This document shows, piece by piece, positions 1 through 6,557 of a stretch of DNA of 10,631 nucleotides (positions are counted from its first letter, which is position 1; each line of letters opens with the position of its first letter). Source of the DNA: Acidiferrobacterales bacterium (lineage in GTDB: Bacteria; Pseudomonadota; Gammaproteobacteria; Acidiferrobacterales; Sulfurifustaceae). Below the pieces are notes generated by a model. The model worked only from the letters and a program-made list of their open reading frames with translations, did no database searches and was not told the DNA's origin. A program made the translations under genes and the position numbers. The stretch covers positions 1 through 10,631 of the forward strand of contig WGFP01000106.1 of the NCBI GenBank assembly GCA_015492195.1. The letters run 5' to 3'.

Positions 1-1
1 C

Positions 2-724
2 ACGCCCGATCAGATTTTTCCCAGCACCGCCTGTCTGTTGCAGGAGCGTCTGGACATTCATGGATGCCCGGCCTTTGATGTCCAGGCCGTGTGCACCGGA
101 TTCGTCTACGCGCTGGCCGTCGCCGACAAATTTATCCGCACCCATTCCGCAAAGTGCGCCCTGATCGTAGGTTCGGAGACCCTTTCGCGTATTATCGACT
201 GGACCGACAGAAACACCTGTGTGTTGTTCGGTGACGGCGCCGGCGCCGTGGTCCTCGCCGCCGCCGAGAAGCCGGGCATTGTTTCCTCGCATCTTCACGC
301 CGACGGGCAATATAAAGACCTGCTCAATGTTCCCGCCGGTATCTCCCGGGGTTATGACAATGTGATCAAGGGTGAGGCCTATATGAATATGCGGGGCAGT
401 GACGTATTTAAAGTGGCGGTCGCCACCCTCGGAAAAATCGTGGACGAAACCCTGGAAGCCAACCATATGAGTCAGTCCGATATCAAATGGCTGGTGCCGC
501 ACCAGGCCAACACCCGCATTATCAGCGCGACCGCCAAGAAACTGGGGCTGCCCATGGAGCAGGTGGTGCTGACCGTCGAGCGTCACGGCAACACCTCGGC
601 CGCCTCCATCCCGCTGGCATTCGATGAGGCCGTGCGCGACGGGCGCATCCAGCATGGCGACACCGTGTTGATGGAGGCCTTCGGCGGCGGATTTACCTGG
701 GGTTCGGTATTACTGAAATTCTAA
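2..724 (+). CDS. fabH: 3-oxoacyl-ACP synthase III (KAS III), 5' truncated by window edge
   Basis: FabH condenses acetyl-CoA (or another short acyl-CoA) with malonyl-ACP to start type II fatty-acid synthesis in the cytoplasm. The frame is open from base 2, so the visible 240 residues are the C-terminal part. By comparison with the roughly 317-residue E. coli enzyme, about 80 residues lie upstream of the window. The catalytic triad is all present: Cys at visible residue 31 in DVQAVCTGF, His167 in WLVPHQANTR and Asn197 in RHGNTSAAS. The glycine-rich stretch FGDGAGAVVL and the terminal GGGFTWGSVLLKF are typical of the family. The first in-frame start-like codon (TTG at 38) falls inside the conserved fold and is not the real start. 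The 188-base gap before fabD is long for this normally compact cluster. Identification is firm; acyl-CoA preference cannot be read here. Confidence 0.97.
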   Translation, partial: TPDQIFPSTACLLQERLDIHGCPAFDVQAVCTGFVYALAVADKFIRTHSAKCALIVGSETLSRIIDWTDRNTCVLFGDGAGAVVLAAAEKPGIVSSHLHADGQYKDLLNVPAGISRGYDNVIKGEAYMNMRGSDVFKVAVATLGKIVDETLEANHMSQSDIKWLVPHQANTRIISATAKKLGLPMEQVVLTVERHGNTSAASIPLAFDEAVRDGRIQHGDTVLMEAFGGGFTWGSVLLKF

Positions 725-734
725 GATAACCACT

Positions 735-882
735 CAACGCAAAGACGCAGAGAGCGCAAAGAGAATCAGGATTTTTATGGTAGAAAATTGTCAGAGATAT
801 ACAACACAATCATCGCTCTGGTTAGAGATTTATAGATTTCTGATCTCTCTGCGTTCTTTGCGACTTTGCGTCTCTGCGTTGG
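735..882. repeat. Imperfect inverted-repeat element of CGCA(A/G)AG units between fabH and fabD
   Basis: The left arm (735-764) reads as tandem degenerate units ACGCAAAG, ACGCAGAG, AGCGCAAAG. The right arm (843-882), read on the minus strand, gives ACGCAGAG, ACGCAAAG, TCGCAAAG, AACGCAGAG, so the arms are inverted copies with one extra unit on the right. Similarity continues inwards weakly (GAATCAG near 762-768 against GATCAG on the minus strand near 839-844). The core of about 78 bases is AT-rich, unlike the flanking genes, and has no convincing ORF. Transcribed from fabH, the arms would pair into a long stem. From general knowledge, degenerate CGCAAAGACGCAGAG-type intergenic repeats occur scattered in many environmental proteobacterial genomes, with unclear origin. 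No transposase or target-site duplication is visible. That it is mobile or MITE-like is inference. Confidence 0.75.
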
Positions 883-912
883 AAGTCAGGGTTTAAATTA
901 GGTAAATAATGT

Positions 913-1851
913 ATGTCACTTGGTTTTGTATTTCCCGGTCAGGGATCGCAGTCAGTCGGCATGCTCAAGGAGCTTGCGCAGGCGTATGCCGAGGTCAAAG
1001 AGACCTTCGCCGAGGCCTCGCAGGCGTTGGGCTTCGATCTCTGGCAGGTGGTTGAAAACGGGCCGAAAGAGAAGCTCAACCAGACCCAGGTCACCCAGCC
1101 CGCCATGCTGGCGGCGGGCGTGGCCGTGTGGCGGGTGTGGCGGGCTCAGGGCGGACCGTTGCCGGCTTCCATGGCCGGCCACAGCCTTGGGGAATACACC
1201 GCGCTTGTGTGCGCCGAAGCCATCGGTTTTGCCGATGCCGTGCCGTTGGTGGCCGATCGCGCGCGTTTCATGCAGGAAGCCGTCCCGGAGGGAAAAGGCG
1301 GCATGGCGGCGATCATCGGCCTGGACGACGATGCCGTTCGCCGCTTGTGCCAGGAGGTGAGGGAGAATGAAGTGCTGGAGGCGGTCAATTTCAATTCGCC
1401 CGGACAGGTCGTGATCGCAGGGGCGGCCGCGGCGGTACAGCGCGCGGTGGCAAAGGCCGAGACAGTCGGCGCCAAACGGGCGCTGGTCTTACCGGTGAGC
1501 GTGCCGTCTCATTGTGAGCTGATGCAGCCGGCGGCCGAGCGGCTGGCGCAGCGCCTGCGCCACGTCGACGTCCACCCCCCGAAAATTCCGGTGTTGCATA
1601 ACGCGCATGTTCGGACGGAAACCGAGCCTCAGGCCATCCGCGAGGCCCTGGTGCGTCAGCTGGTATCCCCGGTTCGGTGGGTCGAAACGGTCCAGAAAAT
1701 GGTCACGGACGGGGTCACCCGGCTGGTAGAATGCGGCCCGGGCAGGGTATTGACCGGCCTCAACAAGCGCATTGCCCGGAGCACGGAGACCTTGTCGGTA
1801 TATGATCCGCCCACGTTGCGCACCGCTTTGCCCACGACGAATAAACAGTAA
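913..1851 (+). CDS. fabD: Malonyl-CoA:ACP transacylase
   Basis: FabD moves the malonyl group from CoA to the phosphopantetheine arm of AcpP, supplying the extender unit for each elongation round. The protein has 312 residues, close to the 309 of E. coli. It opens with the PGQGSQ motif (residues 8-13, oxyanion hole). It has the nucleophile Ser91 in GHSLGEYTAL, Arg116 in the RARFMQEAV segment that binds the malonyl carboxylate, and His200 in VPSHCELM as catalytic base. Gln249 in VRQLVSPVRW and the CGPGRVLTGL segment also match the family. The ATG at 913 puts the motifs at the normal distance from the N-terminus. The ATG at 909 is in another frame, and only a weak AGG lies about 10 bases upstream of 913. 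It follows the repeat element and precedes fabG by 22 bases. No clear promoter is seen. Confidence 0.98.
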   Translation: MSLGFVFPGQGSQSVGMLKELAQAYAEVKETFAEASQALGFDLWQVVENGPKEKLNQTQVTQPAMLAAGVAVWRVWRAQGGPLPASMAGHSLGEYTALVCAEAIGFADAVPLVADRARFMQEAVPEGKGGMAAIIGLDDDAVRRLCQEVRENEVLEAVNFNSPGQVVIAGAAAAVQRAVAKAETVGAKRALVLPVSVPSHCELMQPAAERLAQRLRHVDVHPPKIPVLHNAHVRTETEPQAIREALVRQLVSPVRWVETVQKMVTDGVTRLVECGPGRVLTGLNKRIARSTETLSVYDPPTLRTALPTTNKQ

Positions 1852-1873
1852 AAAATGGGGAAATTACAAGAAA

Positions 1874-2617
1874 ATGGTTTTGGATAACGAAATTGCCCTG
1901 GTAACGGGCGCCAGCCGCGGGATCGGTTTTGCCATCGCCCGGGAATTGGGCCGTCAGGGTGCCCGGGTCATCGGCACCGCTACTTCAAGTAATGGTGCAG
2001 AAAAAATCTCTAACTTATTAAAAGAAAAAAGTATTAATGGCAGAGGCATGGTGCTGGATGTCACCGATGCGGCGTCGATCGAGACGCTTTTGGGGGAACT
2101 GGAGAAAAACGAGGGGTCGCCGACCATTCTGGTCAACAATGCCGGGATCACCCGCGACAACCTGTTGCTGCGCATGTCGGAGGCGGACTGGGACACCATT
2201 TTGGACACCGACCTCAAGTCGGTGTATCGCATGAGCAAGGCCTGCTTGCGCCCCATGACCAAGGCGCGCAAGGGCCGGATCATCAGCGTCAGCTCGGTCG
2301 TGGGCGTTACCGGCAACCCCGGTCAGGCCAATTACGCCGCCGCCAAGGCGGGAATCATCGGGTTTACCCGTTCGCTGGCGCGCGAGGTGGGCAGCCGCAA
2401 TATCACCGTCAACGTCGTGGCCCCCGGCTTTATCGACACGGACATGACGCGCAAACTGCCGGATTCGCAAAAAGAGGCGTTATTTAAGCAGATTCCGCTC
2501 GGCCGCCTGGGTTCGGCCGAGGAGGTGGCCCATGCCGTGGCGTTTTTGGCGTCACCCCAGGCGGCCTATATCACCGGTATGACGCTGCATGTCAACGGCG
2601 GCATGTACATGAATTAG
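1874..2617 (+). CDS. fabG: 3-oxoacyl-ACP reductase, NADPH-dependent
   Basis: FabG reduces 3-oxoacyl-ACP to (R)-3-hydroxyacyl-ACP with NADPH, the first reduction in each elongation cycle. It is a 247-residue short-chain dehydrogenase/reductase, the usual length. It shows the cofactor motif TGASRGIG (residues 11-18), NNAG (88-91), the catalytic Ser141 in SVSSVVG, and Tyr154/Lys158 in NYAAAKAG. The PGFIDTDMT segment and the terminal HVNGGMYMN are also typical. The frame stays open upstream into fabD, but the ATG at 1874 fits the family start, with a GGGGA about 12 bases upstream. Codons for residues 36-56 (about 1981-2040) are strikingly AT-rich (15 G/C in 60 bases by hand count), unlike the rest of the gene, yet the protein aligns well there, so the gene looks intact. 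Confidence 0.98.
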   Translation: MVLDNEIALVTGASRGIGFAIARELGRQGARVIGTATSSNGAEKISNLLKEKSINGRGMVLDVTDAASIETLLGELEKNEGSPTILVNNAGITRDNLLLRMSEADWDTILDTDLKSVYRMSKACLRPMTKARKGRIISVSSVVGVTGNPGQANYAAAKAGIIGFTRSLAREVGSRNITVNVVAPGFIDTDMTRKLPDSQKEALFKQIPLGRLGSAEEVAHAVAFLASPQAAYITGMTLHVNGGMYMN

Positions 2618-2696
2618 GTTGATTTGTAGGCGGCTGGACGGGTTTAGGCAAATTGTGTTAACTATGCGGCCTCACGGGCCGGCAACGTCAATATTT

Positions 2697-2702
2697 GGAG
2701 GA
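2697..2702 (+). promoter_or_regulatory. Strong ribosome binding site of acpP
   Basis: GGAGGA lies 10 bases before the ATG at 2713 and is the best Shine-Dalgarno sequence in the window, as expected for a very abundant protein. The 95-base gap from fabG to acpP also holds a short GC hairpin (CGGCC at 2667-2671, GGCCG at 2677-2681). I see no promoter there with good matches in both hexamers, although E. coli acpP has its own promoter. Confidence 0.8.
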
Positions 2703-2712
2703 AAAATCTGCC

Positions 2713-2949
2713 ATGAGTAGTGTTGAAGAACGCGTCAAGAAAATTGTGGTTGAGCAGTTAGGTGTCAACGAAGGAGAGGTCACAAGCTCCGCCTCCTTTG
2801 TCGACGATCTGGGCGCGGATTCATTGGATACCGTTGAGCTGGTAATGGCGCTGGAGGAGGAATTTGATTGCGAGATTCCGGACGAAGAAGCCGAAAAAAT
2901 CACGACGGTGCAGCAGGCCATTGAATACATTAATTCCCATTTGAACTGA
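2713..2949 (+). CDS. acpP: Acyl carrier protein
   Basis: AcpP carries the growing acyl chain as a thioester on a 4'-phosphopantetheine arm and passes it among FabD, FabH, FabF, FabG and later the acyltransferases. The product has 78 residues and is strongly acidic. The attachment site is Ser37 (Met counted) in GADSLDTVELVMALEEEF, the diagnostic DSL motif at the start of helix II. The first helix (SSVEERVKKIVVEQLGV) and last helix (TVQQAIEYINSHL) are also as in the family. The ATG at 2713 is chosen because it follows GGAGGA and gives the standard MSSVEER start; the in-frame TTG at 2695 overlaps that ribosome binding site. A strong intrinsic terminator begins 26 bases after the stop, so most messages should end here, giving a short acpP transcript. 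Confidence 0.99.
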   Translation: MSSVEERVKKIVVEQLGVNEGEVTSSASFVDDLGADSLDTVELVMALEEEFDCEIPDEEAEKITTVQQAIEYINSHLN

Positions 2950-2975
2950 TCGTTGCTTCGTTTCGTATTGAGTAA

Positions 2976-3019
2976 GGGGCCGTCAACCACAACCGTGGTG
3001 ACGGCCTCTTGATTTTATT
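2976..3019 (+). terminator. Intrinsic terminator between acpP and fabF
   Basis: GGCCGTC (2978-2984) pairs with GACGGCC (3000-3006) and ACCAC (2986-2990) with GTGGT (2995-2999). This gives a 12-bp GC-rich stem with one bulged A at 2985 and an AACC loop. Two more pairs (2976-3008 and a G-U at 2977-3007) extend the base. The stem is followed by TTGATTTTATT, a T-rich tract. No competing ORF spans it. It should end most acpP transcripts and leave fabF to partial read-through or a promoter of its own; none is clear in 3020-3052. Confidence 0.87.
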
Positions 3020-3052
3020 CGCGGCGGCGGTTTATTTCCCAGGTTACATACC

Positions 3053-3058
3053 AGAGGA
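3053..3058 (+). promoter_or_regulatory. Ribosome binding site supporting the TTG start of fabF
   Basis: AGAGGA lies 8 bases before the TTG at 3067, a normal Shine-Dalgarno spacing. It decides the fabF start, because there is no in-frame ATG or GTG near the conserved N-terminus. Confidence 0.7.
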
Positions 3059-3066
3059 TATTTGTT

Positions 3067-4308
3067 TTGGGTAAAAGGCGCGTTGTGATCACCGGTCTGG
3101 GCGCTATTTCTCCCGTCGGCATCGGTCATGACCAGAACTGGCAAAACATTGTCGCCGGCAGGAACGGCATCTCGCGGGTAACTCATTTTGACGCCTCGGG
3201 CTATCCTTCCGCCATTGCCGGTGAAGTGAAAAATTTTGATCCCACCAAGTACATCACCGACAAAGAGGCCCGTCGGATGGATCGTTTTATTCAGCTGGGC
3301 GTGGTGGCGGGCATTGAAGCCATTAAGGATTCCGGGCTGGAGATTTCAGAGGCCAACGCGGCGAACATCGGGGTGCACATCGGTTCCGGCATCGGCGGGG
3401 TAAATACCATCGAAGCCACGACCAGGTTGGTCCAGAAAAGGGGGCCGCGGCGGGTATCCCCGTTTTACGTCCCCATGAGCATTATCAATATGATATCCGG
3501 CGACCTGTCGGTGATGTACGGGCTCAAGGGACCGAACCTGGCCATGGTGACCGCCTGTTCCACGGCAACGCATGCCATCGGTGACGCCGGCCGCTTGATC
3601 GAATACGGCGATGCCGACGTCATGATCGCAGGCGGCGCGGAAGCCGCTATCAGTCCGACGGCCCTTGCCGGATTCAGCAATGCCCGTGCCTTAAGTACGC
3701 GCAATGACAGCCCGGAGACGGCAAGTCGCCCCTGGGACAAGGACCGGGACGGCTTCGTGCTGGGAGAGGGTGCCGGAGTCGTGGTGTTGGAAGAACTCGA
3801 GCATGCCAAAAGGCGCGGCGCGAAAATCTACGCCGAACTGATTGGCTTCGGCATGAGCGGCGACGCTTATCACATGACCAGCCCGCCGGAAGACGGCGAG
3901 GGCGCGGCGCGTTGCATGAGCAATGCCCTGCGCAACGCCGGCGTGAATCCGGAGCAGGTGCAATACATCAACGCCCACGGCACGTCCACCCAGTTGGGTG
4001 ACAAGGCGGAGACCCTGGCCGTCAAAACGACGTTCGGCGACCACGCCCGCAAACTCATGATCAGCTCGACCAAATCCATGACCGGTCACCTCCTGGGCGC
4101 GGCCGGCGGTGTCGAGGCGGTTTACACGGCGTTGGCGATTCATCACCAGGTTGTGCCGCCGACCATTAACCTCGTCACGCCGGATCCGGATTGCGATCTT
4201 GATTACGTGCCGACCCATGCGCGTGAGACGAAAATAGAAGTGGCCATTTCCAATTCCTTTGGATTCGGCGGCACCAACGGCACGCTTGTGATGCGCCGAT
4301 TCATGTGA
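3067..4308 (+). CDS. fabF: 3-oxoacyl-ACP synthase II (KAS II)
   Basis: FabF condenses acyl-ACP with malonyl-ACP in chain elongation. In E. coli it also converts C16:1 to C18:1 and so tunes membrane fluidity. The 413-residue length equals that of E. coli FabF. The catalytic triad is Cys164 in VTACSTATHA, His304 in INAHGTSTQLGD and His341 in SMTGHLLGAAGG, with Lys336 in SSTKS. The closing NSFGFGGTNGTLVMRRF is the usual glycine-rich end. The start is TTG: the protein begins (M)GKRRVVITGLGAISPVG, matching the family N-terminus, and the next in-frame Met is residue 71, inside the fold. The stop overlaps the pabB start by 4 bases. The terminator upstream suggests less fabF than acpP message. Confidence 0.98.
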   Translation: MGKRRVVITGLGAISPVGIGHDQNWQNIVAGRNGISRVTHFDASGYPSAIAGEVKNFDPTKYITDKEARRMDRFIQLGVVAGIEAIKDSGLEISEANAANIGVHIGSGIGGVNTIEATTRLVQKRGPRRVSPFYVPMSIINMISGDLSVMYGLKGPNLAMVTACSTATHAIGDAGRLIEYGDADVMIAGGAEAAISPTALAGFSNARALSTRNDSPETASRPWDKDRDGFVLGEGAGVVVLEELEHAKRRGAKIYAELIGFGMSGDAYHMTSPPEDGEGAARCMSNALRNAGVNPEQVQYINAHGTSTQLGDKAETLAVKTTFGDHARKLMISSTKSMTGHLLGAAGGVEAVYTALAIHHQVVPPTINLVTPDPDCDLDYVPTHARETKIEVAISNSFGFGGTNGTLVMRRFM

Positions 4309-5717
4309 GTATCGGACTGGCACAAGAAAAATTCCCGTCTCCGGGGTATGTTTGTCTGACCCTGGACACCTTTCCTGATTTGACCGCGTTGCACCAGGCA
4401 CGCCCCGACCGTTATCCCCATCTGCTTGAAAGTGTCGCTCATGGCACGGCGCAGGCGCGTTATGATATTTTGTTTGCCTTCCCCGAAAGCACGGTCACGT
4501 TGGATGCCGACCGCCGGCTTTGTCGAAACGACGAATTTCTGGGGCAGGGCGGGTTTCTCGAGGCCTTTGACCGGGAATGGCGCCGTGACGCACTGCCGCA
4601 TGAAATGGACAAGACACGGCAGCATATACCATTGCCCTTTACCGGCGGCTGGTTTGTTTTTCTGGGTTATGAGTTGGCTTCCGAGATCGAACCTGTTCTT
4701 GTAGATATTCCGTGCAATGGAATGTTACCGGTCGCTTGTGCGACCCGAATCCCCGCTGCCGTTATTCGAGATCATGCAACGCGTACGGCACATCTGGTTT
4801 GTGAGGCGGATAAGCAACATGATTTGTTGCCGCTCATGCAGGACGATATTAAAAGCCTGCACGCGGGCGAGAATACGCCGTTTGATATAACAACGGTTTC
4901 AGAAGAAAAGCCCGAACAATTTTTGGACGGCGTGCGCCGGGTTCAGGACTACATCCGGGCGGGTGACGTGTTTCAGGTCAACCTGTCGCGGTTATGGCGG
5001 ACTGAGTTGGTAACACCGGTCGGTCCCGTTCATTTGTATCGCCGGCTGCGCGCCGCCAACCCGGCGCCGTTTGCGGGTCTCATGACCTTCGGCGATAACC
5101 GGGCGATTATCAGTTCTTCCCCGGAACGGCTGGTCTGCGTCAGTGGCAATCGTGTACACACGCGGCCGATAGCGGGGACATACCCGCGCAGCAATGACCC
5201 GGAACAGGATCGCGCCTGGTCGCGTGAGTTGCTTGGCCATCCCAAGGAACGGGCGGAACATGTGATGTTGATCGATTTGGAGCGCAACGATCTTGGGCGG
5301 GTGTGCCGCCCGGGAACGGTAAAGGTCAGCGAACTCATGACGCTCGAATCCTATCGCCATGTGCACCACATCGTGTCTGAAATCCGCGGTGAGCTTCGTC
5401 AGGGTGTGACGCCGGCGCAGATCTTCCGCGCCCTGTTTCCCGGCGGCACTATTACCGGCTGCCCCAAGGTGCGTTGCATGGAGATCATCGCCGAATTGGA
5501 GCAAACCGCGCGCGGCCCCTATACGGGCTCCATGGGCTACGTAAACCGCGACGGCAGTCTGGACCTGAACATTCTGATACGCACCCTGGTCCAGAATGGA
5601 AAGGACATTCATTTGCGCGCCGGCGCCGGGATTGTGGCGGACTCCGTTCCCGAGCGGGAATTGCAGGAAACGCGCGCCAAGGCCAAAGGCCTGCTGGCCG
5701 CGTTGGAGGCGACGTGA
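4305..5717 (+). CDS. pabB: Aminodeoxychorismate synthase component I (PabB-like)
   Basis: PabB uses ammonia from its glutaminase partner PabA (not in this window) to convert chorismate to 4-amino-4-deoxychorismate, the first step to p-aminobenzoate and folate. The 470 residues split into an N-terminal TrpE/PabB domain (about 1-185, with LLES at 40-43) and the C-terminal chorismate-binding domain (about 200-465). Visible motifs are GDVFQVNLSRLW (220-231), SSPERL (271-276), PIAGT (288-292), HVMLIDLERNDLGRV (319-333), LFPGGTITGCPK (377-388) and GYTG-like PYTGSMGYV (405-413). QVNLS favours PabB over the QVVPS usual in TrpE, and the adjoining pabC supports it. However, PIAGT with Ala290 is the anthranilate-synthase form, where E. 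coli PabB has PIKGT with a catalytic Lys. Anthranilate synthase activity is the alternative. GTG at 4305 overlaps the fabF stop (GTGA) with no strong ribosome site, so translational coupling is likely. Confidence 0.85.
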   Translation: MSIGLAQEKFPSPGYVCLTLDTFPDLTALHQARPDRYPHLLESVAHGTAQARYDILFAFPESTVTLDADRRLCRNDEFLGQGGFLEAFDREWRRDALPHEMDKTRQHIPLPFTGGWFVFLGYELASEIEPVLVDIPCNGMLPVACATRIPAAVIRDHATRTAHLVCEADKQHDLLPLMQDDIKSLHAGENTPFDITTVSEEKPEQFLDGVRRVQDYIRAGDVFQVNLSRLWRTELVTPVGPVHLYRRLRAANPAPFAGLMTFGDNRAIISSSPERLVCVSGNRVHTRPIAGTYPRSNDPEQDRAWSRELLGHPKERAEHVMLIDLERNDLGRVCRPGTVKVSELMTLESYRHVHHIVSEIRGELRQGVTPAQIFRALFPGGTITGCPKVRCMEIIAELEQTARGPYTGSMGYVNRDGSLDLNILIRTLVQNGKDIHLRAGAGIVADSVPERELQETRAKAKGLLAALEAT

Positions 5718-6550
5718 ACGCCGCCGTTTCTGCCTTGATCAACGGTGAACCGGGTGACCGGGTGTCCATTCAAGACCGTGGTTTTCAGTACGGTGACGGC
5801 TTGTTTGAAACCCTTGCCGTGTCGCAGGGCAGGCCGTTGCGGTGGGAACGCCATATGCAGCGGCTGTTCGCCGGCGCCGCCCGTCTCGGCATCACGCCTC
5901 CTGAAGAGGCGATATTACGCGAAGAGGCCCGGCGCTTGTGTAAGGACGTCGAGCGCGCAGTACTGAAGATCGTGCTGACGCGCGGCGCCTCCGGGCGCGG
6001 TTATGCAGCGCCTCAGGTGATGTCGCCGACCCGCGTGATCAGCCTGTCGCCCTGGCCGGAGTATCCGGAAAGCCATGCCGTGAACGGCGTGGATGTGCGG
6101 GTGTGCCGCACAATGCTGTCGCGCAATCCGCGGCTTGCCGGCATCAAGCACCTCAATCGCTTGGAGCAGGTGTTGGCGCGCGCCGAATGGCGGGATGAGT
6201 ATGCCGAAGGTCTGATGCTGGATGAAGGCGGGCTTGTTATTGAAGCCACCATGAGTAATCTCTTTCTGGTACGAAACGGCGTGTTGTTGACGCCAGAGCT
6301 GACGACGTGCGGGGTGGAAGGAATTATGCGCGCCCTGGTGCTGGAGAAGGCGGAAGCATTATCGCTGCCGTGCCGCGTGGCAAGCGTGACGCAAGATGAC
6401 GTTTTTTATGCCGAGGAGCTTTTTCTGACCAACAGCCTCATTGGGCTGTGGCCCGTAAAAAAACTTGACTGGAACACTCCCGAAAGGGGAAGCAAGGAAT
6501 ATCCCGTTGGCAAAATCACACAAGCCATCCAAGAAGCGTTGGCAAAATAA
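5714..6550 (+). CDS. pabC: Aminodeoxychorismate lyase
   Basis: PabC is a PLP enzyme that splits 4-amino-4-deoxychorismate into p-aminobenzoate and pyruvate, directly downstream of PabB in the folate pathway. It has 278 residues (E. coli 269) and a fold-type IV aminotransferase layout. It opens with ALINGEPGDRVSIQDRGFQYGDGLFET. The PLP lysine is Lys145 in LAGIKHLNRLEQVLARAEW. The EATMSNLFLV segment (178-186, cofactor-side Glu178) and the FLTNSLIGLWPV segment near the end follow. GTG at 5714 is chosen because GGAGG (5705-5709) sits 4 bases upstream and the product starts just before the conserved ALING. The frame remains open far upstream inside pabB, but those residues do not resemble the family. 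The start overlaps the pabB stop as GTGA. D-amino-acid or branched-chain aminotransferase is the wider family, but context makes PabC most likely. Confidence 0.93.
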   Translation: MNAAVSALINGEPGDRVSIQDRGFQYGDGLFETLAVSQGRPLRWERHMQRLFAGAARLGITPPEEAILREEARRLCKDVERAVLKIVLTRGASGRGYAAPQVMSPTRVISLSPWPEYPESHAVNGVDVRVCRTMLSRNPRLAGIKHLNRLEQVLARAEWRDEYAEGLMLDEGGLVIEATMSNLFLVRNGVLLTPELTTCGVEGIMRALVLEKAEALSLPCRVASVTQDDVFYAEELFLTNSLIGLWPVKKLDWNTPERGSKEYPVGKITQAIQEALAK

Positions 6551-6557
6551 CGCCGTT

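Noticed and set aside
788..836. TTGTCA (788-793), TATACA (798-803) and TATAGA (831-836) as a promoter for fabD in the repeat core
   Set aside because: None of the -10-like hexamers has a good -35 partner at 16-18 bases; chance matches are expected in an AT-rich core.
735..882. CRISPR array reading of the CGCAAAG repeats
   Set aside because: Units are 8-9 bases, degenerate, contiguous and without spacers; no cas genes are in the window.
1772..1873. Upstream extension of the fabG frame into the fabD 3' end
   Set aside because: The extra residues do not resemble FabG and lie within fabD; ATG 1874 gives the standard N-terminus and length.
1855..1887. Ten-codon ORF overlapping the fabG start
   Set aside because: Too short, no ribosome site of its own, and no sign of a leader peptide such as clustered regulatory codons.
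2619..2665. Possible acpP promoter around TTAACTAT (2658-2665)
   Set aside because: No hexamer there matches the -10 consensus at more than 3 of 6 bases and no good -35 sits at proper spacing; function by analogy with E. coli only.
3691..4401. Long minus-strand ORF (236 codons) opposite fabF
   Set aside because: It is the codon-position shadow of a GC-rich gene; fabF has all catalytic residues, and the minus product has no recognisable motif.
5474..5713. Upstream extension of the pabC frame inside pabB
   Set aside because: The residues are Arg/Gly-rich shadow coding of pabB; GTG 5714 with GGAGG gives the normal PabC start.
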